Of a stretch of DNA of 13,236 nucleotides, positions 1 to 6,857 are shown one piece after another (position 1 is the first letter of the stretch; each line of letters begins with the position of its first letter). The stretch comes from Thermoplasmata archaeon (GTDB lineage: Archaea; Thermoplasmatota; Thermoplasmata; Thermoplasmatales; Thermoplasmataceae), in assembly GCA_021826795.1 (NCBI GenBank), contig JAKAYM010000039.1:1-13236 (forward strand), in the 5' to 3' direction. The notes below the pieces were generated by a model. The model searched no databases and was not told where the DNA came from. It worked only from the letters and a program-made list of their open reading frames with translations. A program made the translations under genes and the position numbers.

Positions 1-228
1 GAATCTGGCAGCTGTATTCAACGATTCAATTTAGACTTGCTCCCTGCAGGGAGAGTTCTCATCGGCCCTCCGTGAAACGTCATCTTTTCAAATCATCCTT
101 GGCACGGAGCCGTTTATTTCTTGTCTCTTTACCATGCCTCTCGGCATACCGGCTTTCACCGGTTGCAGCCAGCTGTGGAGGGGGGACTTTCCTCACCTTT
201 CGGCGTCAGTTGCCCTCGGGCTTTTCCT
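1..228 (-). ncRNA. rnpB: RNase P RNA, 3' part beyond the left edge
   Basis: This is the catalytic RNA of ribonuclease P, which removes 5' leaders from pre-tRNAs. Read on the minus strand it carries the universal P4-strand motif GAGGAAAGTCC (194 down to 184). Next come two compact hairpins, CCGG-tgaaag-CCGG and ATGCC-gaga-GGCAT. The ACAAGAAATAAAC element (about 124-112) corresponds to the bacterial ACAGAGAGCAAAC element. The GGGAGCAAG...TAAAT segment (about 43-28) corresponds to GGAGCAAGGCCAAAT. The conserved 3' strand of P4 and the 3' end lie outside the window, so the gene is partial. The 5' end near 228 is inferred from a TATA box about 25 bp upstream. Reading frames across this stretch are incidental. 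Confidence 0.92.
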
Positions 229-247
229 TACATATAATTGCAGTAAA

Positions 248-257
248 ACATTTAAAG
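248..257 (-). promoter_or_regulatory. TATA box of the RNase P RNA gene
   Basis: On the minus strand this reads CTTTAAATGT, a good archaeal box A. It is centred about 25 bp before the inferred RNA 5' end near 228 and lies between that end and the transporter stop codon at 276. The RNA therefore seems to be transcribed independently of the upstream transporter. Confidence 0.55.
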
Positions 258-275
258 TTATCATGCTTCAGCGGT

Positions 276-1511
276 TCAGATTTCAGGCAGCATATCTCCA
301 GTATAACCGTATACTTCACGAAATAACTTAAGTGTTATAACAATCCCGAATAGAGATGCCAGTGCAATGACCAGAGTAGAGTATCCTATGCCTATCCGTG
401 AAAACATTAATGGGAACACGGTAATTGTTAGGAACGATGGAAGCATGTAAAGGAAGTTTGAGAACCCTGTAGCTTTTCCACGGAATTCAGTGCCTGCAGT
501 GAGGGCCTGGGATGTAATAATAGGCTGGTTGTTCCAGTGGTTGCCCCATACAAATATCATCATAGCGGCAGGCAGCAAAATGAAAAAATGCATTATGATG
601 GATATGCCTGAGAGAATTAAACCGCTTAAGGACATGGAAAATCCTGTATAGCCCACACGCCTCATACCCAGCATGGGCAAAAGCCTGGGCCCCAGATAAC
701 CCGCCGGGACGCCTATCATGTATATTCCTATTATAACTAATCTCTCATACAGGATACCGGGCACACCAAACCTGAGTATAATATAAGGTATGAAAAATGC
801 AAATGTACCCACCTCTATGCCACTTGCTATTCCTGAGAGCCATGAATACAGGGACGCATGCCATGTTACAGTGCTTCCTCTCAGTTCCCTGAAGAAATCG
901 GTATACGTATGTTTCCTCCTCTTCCAGGCAGTGGATTCCGGAATATGTCTGTAATATGAGAGCAATGCTATTGAAGGGAAAACTGGCAGGAGCAGTATTA
1001 TTTTCCATATGTAATATGATGTGGACCCGGATATGGCAAGGAGAATAACAGCTGTGTTGATCCCCAGAATTGCCAGGGTGGCCATTAGTGTATTATATGA
1101 TCCCGTAACCTCCCTCTTTCCGGGTTCAACAGACTCCATTATATATGAATACACGTTTGCTATATCTGAACCTGCCGGAATACCAGCAAGAAACCTGAAA
1201 ATGGAAAGGTATAAAACATTGGGAGAAAGTGCAGACATAACAGAGGAAACTGCAAATAAAATAATGTTAAAAAGGAAAACTTTCCTTCTCCCTGTCCTGT
1301 CCGTGAGAATTCCACCAAGAATTGATCCTAATGCTGCTCCCCCAACTGTCGCCCCGGTTATTATTCCAAGGTAATCGGTACCGAAATTTAAACTGCGCTT
1401 CATGAATATACTGATCATGGGTACAGAGAATATATTCCATTCATCAATGAAAAGCGATAAAAGCATTAAACTGGATAATTTGATTCCGTTTATTTCATCC
1501 TTTCTGCCCAT
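276..1511 (-). CDS. MFS transporter, sugar/organic-acid porter type
   Basis: A twelve-helix major facilitator superfamily permease of about 411 residues, probably a proton-coupled importer of a small metabolite. The frame extends to a GTG at 1565 (429 residues), and positions here use that longer numbering. An acidic pair lies in helix 1 (D41-E42). The motif-A loop between helices 2 and 3 is GGILTDRTGRRK (84-95). After helix 4 there is a sugar-porter-like RFLAGIPAG...E...P..R signature (124-151). A PEST element after helix 6 (209-212) resembles the PESPR motif. I prefer the ATG at 1511 (M19) because a TATA box at 1531-1540 sits 20-29 bp before it, as in a leaderless transcript, while the GTG has no convincing ribosome binding site. 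It lies 42 bp or more after the second transporter. The substrate cannot be told from sequence. Confidence 0.85.
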   Translation of the reverse strand: MGRKDEINGIKLSSLMLLSLFIDEWNIFSVPMISIFMKRSLNFGTDYLGIITGATVGGAALGSILGGILTDRTGRRKVFLFNIILFAVSSVMSALSPNVLYLSIFRFLAGIPAGSDIANVYSYIMESVEPGKREVTGSYNTLMATLAILGINTAVILLAISGSTSYYIWKIILLLPVFPSIALLSYYRHIPESTAWKRRKHTYTDFFRELRGSTVTWHASLYSWLSGIASGIEVGTFAFFIPYIILRFGVPGILYERLVIIGIYMIGVPAGYLGPRLLPMLGMRRVGYTGFSMSLSGLILSGISIIMHFFILLPAAMMIFVWGNHWNNQPIITSQALTAGTEFRGKATGFSNFLYMLPSFLTITVFPLMFSRIGIGYSTLVIALASLFGIVITLKLFREVYGYTGDMLPEI

Positions 1512-1530
1512 AAATGAAAATGGTTGGATC

Positions 1531-1540
1531 GTATAATAAA
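1531..1540 (-). promoter_or_regulatory. internal TATA box favouring the 1511 start
   Basis: The minus strand reads TTTATTATAC at -20 to -29 relative to the ATG at 1511. This spacing suits a leaderless archaeal transcript and implies that the last transporter of the cluster can be transcribed alone. Confidence 0.4.
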
Positions 1541-1607
1541 GTTCAGAAATATGCAATTTCTGCACCTAAACAGGCATTTATCTGTTATGATGACCTTTAA
1601 TACACTG

Positions 1608-2747
1608 TCAGATCCTGATCTTCCTGTATTTTATAAAGAATATTATGTCGTAGGAAAGTTTCAATCCACCTCCAGCTAGGAACATGAAAGGGGGAAAAAT
1701 TGACATAAGTGCGCCTACAATACCGGGGCCGGGTATCATAGAACCGTTCCTCACAGCCGAGAATATAGAATTGCTTTTTACCCTGTAATCAGGCTCTATT
1801 ATTGTGTTTATCAGTGTATCCCTTGCTGGAACATCCATCTGGCTTGTGGTCTGCCTCAGGAACAGGAAGATTTCGCTTATTGCCAGTATATGAATAGCAG
1901 GGACCAGCATAAGGAATATATTGCTGACTGAATGTGTGTACACCATTGTTCTGATAAGGCCTATTTTCTCTGATAGCAATGGGGAGATCAGTATTGATAT
2001 GGTGGTTATGACGTTCACCACTATGAATATAAGCCCGGCAGTGCTCAGGGAAATATGATAAACGTACTTGAAGTACAGTGATATCATTGACACTGTAACG
2101 AATCCGCCAGCCAGGGCATCCATGGAAAAAAGGTATGATAATGAAAAGACATGCTTCCTGGTTTCCGGATTGAGGTCTTTTGCCGGTATTTTTTTATGCT
2201 GAGGAAACCTGATAAACATATACAGAATAAACTGGCACAGTGCCACAACTGTAAGTATGAGGAATACTATTCGATAATTTATATGGGTGTAAAGAAACAG
2301 GAATATGGATGCGATTATTGTTGCGCCGTATGAAAAGAAATTGTATACAGAGAATGCCCTTCCCTTGCTCTTCTGGTCCGTTTCATAATAACTCATGGCA
2401 TACTGTTCTATGGGCTGGTTAGGGCTTATATCCCTTCCTGAAAGTGATATTGACCCAAGCATGAGCGATATGATGAAAACATAAAAATTATAAAAAATAA
2501 AATTCAGCAATAACGCTATGACAAGTGCGGCAGAAATTATATACATCTTATAGCTGTTTTTAATGTTCATGGCCGGAAACAGGTATATGATAAACGTTGA
2601 GAATGCTATGCTGAAGAGCACTATTATTCCAACGTCGAATACATCTACAAACCTTGCCAGGTAAAACGGCGTTATAACCGCCAGCATGGAAAGTATAAAT
2701 GACCTTGAAGCCTTAGAAACAGAAATGAAATAGCTCTGAATTTTCAT
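1608..2747 (-). CDS. MFS transporter of unknown substrate
   Basis: A hydrophobic polytopic protein of 379 residues with about ten to twelve predicted helices, best placed in the major facilitator superfamily. The N-half lacks a textbook motif A. The loop around residues 102-118 (LSGRDISPNQPIEQYAM) and the matching loop around 298-310 (RQTTSQMDVPARD) form the repeated cytoplasmic-loop pattern of drug/metabolite efflux-type MFS proteins. After the latter comes NTIIEPDYRVKSNSIFSAVRN, typical of helix 10/11 loops. It lies 13 bp after the aldehyde dehydrogenase stop on the same strand and is likely cotranscribed with it. It shows little similarity to the other transporter of the cluster, so the pair is not a recent duplication. 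Import versus export is undetermined. Confidence 0.8.
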   Translation of the reverse strand: MKIQSYFISVSKASRSFILSMLAVITPFYLARFVDVFDVGIIVLFSIAFSTFIIYLFPAMNIKNSYKMYIISAALVIALLLNFIFYNFYVFIISLMLGSISLSGRDISPNQPIEQYAMSYYETDQKSKGRAFSVYNFFSYGATIIASIFLFLYTHINYRIVFLILTVVALCQFILYMFIRFPQHKKIPAKDLNPETRKHVFSLSYLFSMDALAGGFVTVSMISLYFKYVYHISLSTAGLIFIVVNVITTISILISPLLSEKIGLIRTMVYTHSVSNIFLMLVPAIHILAISEIFLFLRQTTSQMDVPARDTLINTIIEPDYRVKSNSIFSAVRNGSMIPGPGIVGALMSIFPPFMFLAGGGLKLSYDIIFFIKYRKIRI

Positions 2748-2760
2748 ATTAATCCGGAAT

Positions 2761-4074
2761 TCAGTTGACCCATACAGTCTTTATGTTTGTGAATTCAAGT
2801 ATTCCATATCTCGAGAGCTCTCTCCCTATACCACTTTTCTTGGTGCCTCCGAATGGCAGTCTGGGATCGGATGCAACTATTTTGTTTATGGATACTGTAC
2901 CACTATCTATGTATGGGACCATGGATTCCGCCTTTTCTGGATTTCCCCATATAGAGCAGCCAAGCCCATATGGTGTATCATTTGCAAGCTTTACTGCTTC
3001 CTCCATGGTCTTGAAGCTCTTCACCATGGCAATGGGGCCAAAAACCTCCTCGCCATAGTCTCTGTTCATTTTAATTATCGTTGGCCTCACAATGTTTCCA
3101 TAATTCTCTCCAGTTGCCATTACCGTTCCCATTGCTTTAAGTTCTGCCATCTGTTTATCTATAATTTCTTTCTGTGATGTTGATGAAAGAGGGCCTACAT
3201 ACGTATCCTTATTGAGCGGATCCCCTACTTTTACTGCACTATATTCCTCAAACATCCTTTTTGTAAATTCATCGTAAAGGTCCTGATGGACAAGAAACCT
3301 CTTGGAGGCTATGCAGCTCTGACCATTATTCTGAAGCCTGGCATATAGACTGTTCTTAACCGCCTCATCAAAATTTGAAGAATCCAGTACTATGTATGGA
3401 TCTGAACCTCCCAGTTCCATAACAAATTTTTTAATGTTCCTGGCTGCCTCTGCAGCTATGATGGAACCTGCGGCAGTTGACCCGGTGAATGAAACGCCAT
3501 CCGAGTATTTTATTGCGTCGTCTATTATCTTACCGGTGGTTATAACAGATTTGAATGTATCCAGATTAAATAATTCCTGTATCTTCAGAGATGTCCCGCT
3601 TACGATGGATGCGTGCTTCAACATTACTGAATTTCCGGCCAGCAGAGCAGGAATGGCTGCCCTTGCCACCTGCCATAGGGGGAAATTCCATGGCATTATA
3701 ATTATAATAACACCCAGTGGATCAAATCTTATGTATGATTTTTTCGCTTCTGTCTGCACATACTCATTCGAGAGAAATTTTCCCCCATTTCCCAGATAGT
3801 AATCAAATAGCCAGAGAGTTTTCTTTACCTCAGCGAGGCTCTGGCTTATAGGCTTTCCCATTTCCGACGACATCAAAGTGGCAAGGCTTTCCGCATTTTT
3901 TTCAAAATTATTCCTGGATTCCTTTAACATATCTATTCTTTTATCAAAATCTGTCCTCCATATCAGCTGGTTGCCCTTTAATTCTGATATGATAGATTTT
4001 ACACCCTCTATATCTGTAATTTTATATTTTGCTAGTTCTGACCCTGTATAGGGATTGAATGTAGAAATTTCCAT
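2761..4074 (-). CDS. NAD(P)-dependent aldehyde dehydrogenase, succinate-semialdehyde dehydrogenase-like
   Basis: Oxidises an aldehyde to its acid using NAD(P)+. All ALDH hallmarks are present: the oxyanion-hole Asn in MPWNFP (N130), cofactor-binding FTGST (196-200), the general-base Glu in MELGGSDP (E220), the catalytic Cys in NNGQSCIASKRF (C254), and EEVFGP (342-347). The cofactor-site lysine is in MLKHAS (K153); KHA instead of the usual KPA/KPS recalls the Sad/YneI branch of succinate semialdehyde dehydrogenases, so that is my best substrate guess. At 437 residues it is slightly short, mainly at the N-terminus. It heads a minus-strand cluster with two transporters, suggesting oxidation of an imported or exported metabolite. 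In this order related ALDHs act on glyceraldehyde in the non-phosphorylative Entner-Doudoroff pathway, so substrate assignment stays open. Confidence 0.9.
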   Translation of the reverse strand: MEISTFNPYTGSELAKYKITDIEGVKSIISELKGNQLIWRTDFDKRIDMLKESRNNFEKNAESLATLMSSEMGKPISQSLAEVKKTLWLFDYYLGNGGKFLSNEYVQTEAKKSYIRFDPLGVIIIIMPWNFPLWQVARAAIPALLAGNSVMLKHASIVSGTSLKIQELFNLDTFKSVITTGKIIDDAIKYSDGVSFTGSTAAGSIIAAEAARNIKKFVMELGGSDPYIVLDSSNFDEAVKNSLYARLQNNGQSCIASKRFLVHQDLYDEFTKRMFEEYSAVKVGDPLNKDTYVGPLSSTSQKEIIDKQMAELKAMGTVMATGENYGNIVRPTIIKMNRDYGEEVFGPIAMVKSFKTMEEAVKLANDTPYGLGCSIWGNPEKAESMVPYIDSGTVSINKIVASDPRLPFGGTKKSGIGRELSRYGILEFTNIKTVWVN

Positions 4075-4171
4075 ATTTTATTATAGGGCAATGTTATTTT
4101 ATTTTTGTGGTGGACTTTTGCATCTTTCAGAATACCTGCCAGTTCGCACCTAAAAAACCCGGCACAAAATT

Positions 4172-4183
4172 AATTATAAAAGG
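4172..4183 (+). promoter_or_regulatory. TATA box of the nucleotidyltransferase gene
   Basis: AATTATAAAAGG lies about 16-27 bp before the ATG at 4199. It is part of the 124-bp divergent spacer shared with the aldehyde dehydrogenase gene. The spacing suggests a leaderless or very short-leader transcript. Confidence 0.45.
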
Positions 4184-4198
4184 TTTTAATCACTTACT

Positions 4199-5125
4199 AT
4201 GATAGGTGCTATTCTTGCCGGAGGTTACGGCAAACGCTTGAAACCGATTACGGACCATATACCGAAAGCCCTCGTGGAAATAAAAGATAATTATACAATA
4301 ATGGACAGGCAACTTTTTGATTTTAAGAACATAGGTATTACAGATGTTTACATACTTTCTGGTTACCTTAGCGAGATAATAGAGGAACGTTACCGCAATT
4401 ACAAGGAAATCAATATCCATTATCTGAAGGAGGAAAAACCCATGGGAACGCTTTACTCCCTTTCAAACCTCATGAGCCATATTGATGAGGACGTAATAGT
4501 CAGGAACGGGGATACTGTAACGGATATAAATTTCAAAAACTTTGTCAAATTCTCCAGATCACGTGATTACAGTTTGATAATGTACGTGACAAAAATGCAG
4601 AGCCCTTATGGTATAGTTGAATTTTCTGGGGACAAGGTTGATAATTTTAGGGAAAAACCACAGCTGGATCACTACATAAATGCGGGAATGTATTATATCA
4701 AAAAATCAGCTTTTCCAGTATTTTCTATGAAGTATATGGAAAAAGATGTAGAAAAGACAGCCTTTCCATATCTGGTGAACAGCAATCAGATGGGTGTGTA
4801 TTTTGAGGATGCATTCTGGATGGGAGTGGATAGCGAGAAGGACCTAAAAACCATAAAGGAATTATATGCCGGCAGAGTGGATACCACGTTTGGTTATTCC
4901 AAGACCATTTATCAGGACGATAAAAAAACAATAAAGGAGCATTATGTTAGATCAGGGGAAAGCATAGAGATCACATCAGATAGCATAATCAAAATTAATT
5001 CTGGGAATGGTTATACTGATGGTGAAATACCTAAAAAATTTGGTCCTGGGGATGTGATGAAAATTTTACCAGGAAGCAGGATTTCTGCATATGAAAATTC
5101 CAGTATAGAGGAAATAATTATATAA
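4199..5125 (+). CDS. sugar-phosphate nucleotidyltransferase with C-terminal extension
   Basis: Transfers a nucleotide from an NTP to a sugar 1-phosphate to make an activated sugar. The N-terminal Rossmann-like NTP_transferase domain (about 1-225) has the signature AILAGGYGKRLKPIT....PKAL (4-25), EEKPMGT (78-84), metal-binding NGD (103-105), PYGIVEF (136-142), EKP (152-154), NAGMYYI (161-167) and a second metal Asp in GVDSEKD (D211). The pattern is closest to the mannose-1-phosphate / heptose-1-phosphate guanylyltransferase group, but base and sugar are not determined. Residues about 230-308 are beta-rich with spaced glycines (FGPGDVMKILPGS) and resemble a degenerate cupin such as follows GDP-mannose pyrophosphorylase domains; this is inference. 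Transcribed alone, divergent from the aldehyde dehydrogenase. It probably feeds glycan or S-layer glycosylation. Confidence 0.88.
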   Translation: MIGAILAGGYGKRLKPITDHIPKALVEIKDNYTIMDRQLFDFKNIGITDVYILSGYLSEIIEERYRNYKEINIHYLKEEKPMGTLYSLSNLMSHIDEDVIVRNGDTVTDINFKNFVKFSRSRDYSLIMYVTKMQSPYGIVEFSGDKVDNFREKPQLDHYINAGMYYIKKSAFPVFSMKYMEKDVEKTAFPYLVNSNQMGVYFEDAFWMGVDSEKDLKTIKELYAGRVDTTFGYSKTIYQDDKKTIKEHYVRSGESIEITSDSIIKINSGNGYTDGEIPKKFGPGDVMKILPGSRISAYENSSIEEIII

Positions 5126-5163
5126 TATAAGCTGTAAATAGACCATAATACTATATAAAATGT

Positions 5164-5193
5164 ATTAATAATATTTAATAACCTGTTATTAAT
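5164..5193. promoter_or_regulatory. triple 8-bp half-site over the promoter of the 5203 gene (candidate operator)
   Basis: ATTAATAA (5164-5171) and TTTAATAA (5174-5181) form a near-perfect direct repeat. TTATTAAT (5186-5193) is the exact reverse complement of the first copy. The inner pair makes a palindrome with 7-bp arms and a CCTG spacer (5175-5192). The middle copy sits at -22 to -29 relative to the ATG at 5203 and doubles as its TATA box, so a bound repressor would exclude TBP. AT-richness makes chance similarity a real possibility. Confidence 0.4.
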
Positions 5194-5202
5194 AGTTAGT
5201 TC

Positions 5203-5553
5203 ATGACAGTTACCAGAGATGAATTATTAAAGGCAATATCAAATATATATGGGAAAAAGGGTATGTCATCCAAGGATTCAGAGGATCTCTGCGATTTTAT
5301 TTTATCATATTTCGGATACGAGGATTATGTTCTTGACAACGTGCTTTCTGCTTCGGAAAGAGATGTATTTTACAATCTGGAAGAGTACGGAATAGTTACA
5401 ACATTCAGGGAAGAAATAAACATTGTGCACGGGAAAACATGGCGTATAAACCAGTGGTATCTAGATAAGGCTAAGATAAAGAAACTTGCAAATGCCGAGA
5501 AAAAGGAGGATGAAGTAAAAAATATATATGATTCTATTTTCAAAAATATGTGA
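5203..5553 (+). CDS. small conserved Thermoplasmata protein, DUF6015-like, possible winged helix
   Basis: A soluble 116-residue protein without signal peptide or membrane segment. From memory it resembles the family named DUF6015, which is found in Thermoplasmata; I could not verify this. The N-terminal 60 residues are predicted helical (RDELLKAISNIYGKKG, then SKDSEDLCDFILSYFG). Next comes SASERDVFYNLEEYGIVTTFREEINIVHGKTWRINQWYL (about 47-87), which reads like a recognition helix followed by a beta-wing, so a DNA-binding winged helix is plausible. The C-terminus is a lysine/glutamate-rich helix. It is monocistronic, with its TATA box inside an operator-like repeat cluster, which would fit autoregulation. 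T-runs follow the stop. No function is assigned. Confidence 0.75.
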   Translation: MTVTRDELLKAISNIYGKKGMSSKDSEDLCDFILSYFGYEDYVLDNVLSASERDVFYNLEEYGIVTTFREEINIVHGKTWRINQWYLDKAKIKKLANAEKKEDEVKNIYDSIFKNM

Positions 5554-5574
5554 TTTTTTAGGAATATATTTTTT
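5554..5574 (+). terminator. T-rich archaeal terminator
   Basis: Two T6 runs (5554-5559 and 5569-5574) follow the TGA of the 5203 gene almost at once. Archaeal polymerase terminates at such T-tracts without needing a hairpin, and I see no stem here. Confidence 0.4.
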
Positions 5575-5894
5575 GACAAATTAATAGATAAGGGGAAAAT
5601 ATAAAATAGTATTGAGTGTAATAAATTGTGACTCTTATATGGAATGGGTGGTGTTGAATTTGCAGTACGTCATCTAAATTGCCATATATACGGGTCAGAG
5701 AAAAGGTTTACTAAAATATACATAATGTAAGCAGCAGTGTCTGTAGAGATGAAATTATATATTTGGGCAACATAAGTCAAGACGTAATTTAGGAGGGAAT
5801 TCGAGGCTATTCAATAAAGTAACCATAAATATAGAGAAAAATTATAATAATATATGTTTTATAATGGAGTTTTCCACCTAAATTTTCACAAATA

Positions 5895-5909
5895 AAATAT
5901 TTATATAAT
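5895..5909 (+). promoter_or_regulatory. orphan plus-strand TATA-like box
   Basis: The stretch AAATATTTATATAAT fits an archaeal box A with purine-rich upstream bases. A start near 5930 would transcribe into the 3' end of the minus-strand membrane-protein gene at 5948-6661, with no plus-strand gene to express. It may give an antisense RNA or may be an AT-rich coincidence. Confidence 0.25.
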
Positions 5910-5947
5910 TAGCATAGGAGTTGCAGGAAGGTAGTGCAGGATAACGT

Positions 5948-6661
5948 TCAAAGCCCGCTGTTTGTAACTATAACAAGCACTGCTAGCAATATGGAAAAAA
6001 TCACTACAGATTTCAATATCTTCTCATAGTACTTTGCCAGTTTCGTACCATCAATAAGCTCACCTCTGATCAATGACCTATAAGGTCTTGAAGCCTGTAT
6101 CTGTATCTGAAGTATTGAGTAACCAGTGGCGATCATTATCAATATCACTATGAGATTACTTCCTCCTTGTATAAGATATCCGGATACAACCGGCATAGAA
6201 CCTGTAGAAAAGGCAAGGGATATATTATTATGAAAAAATCCCCCGAAGAGCTCCAGATTATATACAAACACGAAGAATATTTCCACCGCCCCGGCAACTA
6301 TCAAAAAGTGTACAACAAAGAACGCGAAATAGAAGGAAAATGAAAGACCAGCAACCAATGATACAAAGCCGGTAATTATCATGCCTTTTCTGGGTATATA
6401 AGTGGCCCATGGTCCTGAGGAATTCTTAAGTGAGGAGTCAAAACAATGGGCAGAAATTCCGAGGCAGATGACAAATGTTATGAACAGATATACAGACCTG
6501 AATATATGCATATCGTGGGAAAAGAAACCACCAAAGAATACCAGAGAGCTAACCATAAGTGTATATGGGTAGAACGTCAGACCAATAATAGCCCTAATAT
6601 GAATAGGCCCGGAAGAGGGTACAAACCATTCTTTTAATCTGTCCGGGATGGGTATTACCAT
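5948..6661 (-). CDS. UbiA-superfamily-like integral membrane protein
   Basis: A 237-residue polytopic membrane protein with about seven hydrophobic segments. Two places resemble UbiA-type prenyltransferases. HCFDSSLKNSSGPWATYIP (72-90) lies where archaeal UbiA relatives have H..D....GRP..T.I. The stretch VYNLELFGGFFHNNISLAFSTGSMPVVSGYLIQ (133-165) matches the aYNLEL...H.D...a..WG..P...GY pattern. The first Asp-rich motif is reduced to a single Asp (D75), and the second position, usually H.D, is HNN. If truly UbiA-like it may be a divergent or non-prenylating enzyme. It is monocistronic and flanked by long gene-poor spacers, suggesting accessory DNA. Several AT-rich TATA candidates precede the ATG at 6661, none clearly best. 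The protein is about 40-60 residues shorter than typical UbiA enzymes. Confidence 0.6.
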   Translation of the reverse strand: MVIPIPDRLKEWFVPSSGPIHIRAIIGLTFYPYTLMVSSLVFFGGFFSHDMHIFRSVYLFITFVICLGISAHCFDSSLKNSSGPWATYIPRKGMIITGFVSLVAGLSFSFYFAFFVVHFLIVAGAVEIFFVFVYNLELFGGFFHNNISLAFSTGSMPVVSGYLIQGGSNLIVILIMIATGYSILQIQIQASRPYRSLIRGELIDGTKLAKYYEKILKSVVIFSILLAVLVIVTNSGL

Positions 6662-6818
6662 ATAATTAATTGGTACTTATTCAATAATTTTTTGTGAGTC
6701 CAATATATAATTTTTTATATAAATAAACTTTAATAGTAAACTGATATGAATCACCGATTATATTGCTAATATGAAAATAATATAAAAAGTCAATTCGTGA
6801 TATCTTGATTTGAAAATC

Positions 6819-6857
6819 CTATGCCTGTTATGCCTGGATTGTGGTCAGGCGGCATAG
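6819..6857. repeat. bulged hairpin with tandem TATGCCTG repeat
   Basis: CTATGCC (6819-6825) pairs perfectly with GGCATAG (6851-6857). Inside it GCCTG (6832-6836) pairs with CAGGC (6846-6850) around a nine-base loop. This leaves a six-base one-sided bulge, TGTTAT. The 5' side contains TATGCCTG twice (6820-6827 and 6829-6836), so two registers of pairing are possible. Twelve pairs with many G-C in an AT-rich spacer are unlikely to be chance. It could be a mobile-element end, an RNA structure or a terminator. Confidence 0.5.

Larger units (their letters stand above)
5554..5947. other. 394-bp spacer without a recognisable gene
   Basis: Very AT-rich. The longest reading frame I find is about 33 codons on the plus strand (around 5645-5740), with no promoter at the right distance and no recognisable family. 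The other plus frames are broken every 10-30 codons. I see no tRNA, repeat array or transposase signature. A strong TATA-like box lies near its right end (5895-5909). Confidence 0.5.

Noticed and set aside
72..331. Two overlapping plus-strand open reading frames at the left edge
   Set aside because: They are antisense to the RNase P RNA; composition is un-protein-like and there is no promoter.
1587..1615. ATGATGA followed by CTGA in the spacer between the two transporters, a possible C/D box sRNA
   Set aside because: Only one C and one D-like box, with no C'/D' pair and no room for two guides in the spacer.
5645..5743. Plus-strand small frame of about 33 codons in the 394-bp spacer
   Set aside because: No TATA box or Shine-Dalgarno at the right distance and no recognisable similarity; comparable frames arise by chance.
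5808..6687. TATTCAATAA occurs at 5808-5817 and 6678-6687, flanking the UbiA-like gene, and might be a transposition footprint
   Set aside because: A ten-base AT-rich match about 870 bp apart is readily expected by chance, and there are no terminal inverted repeats or transposase.
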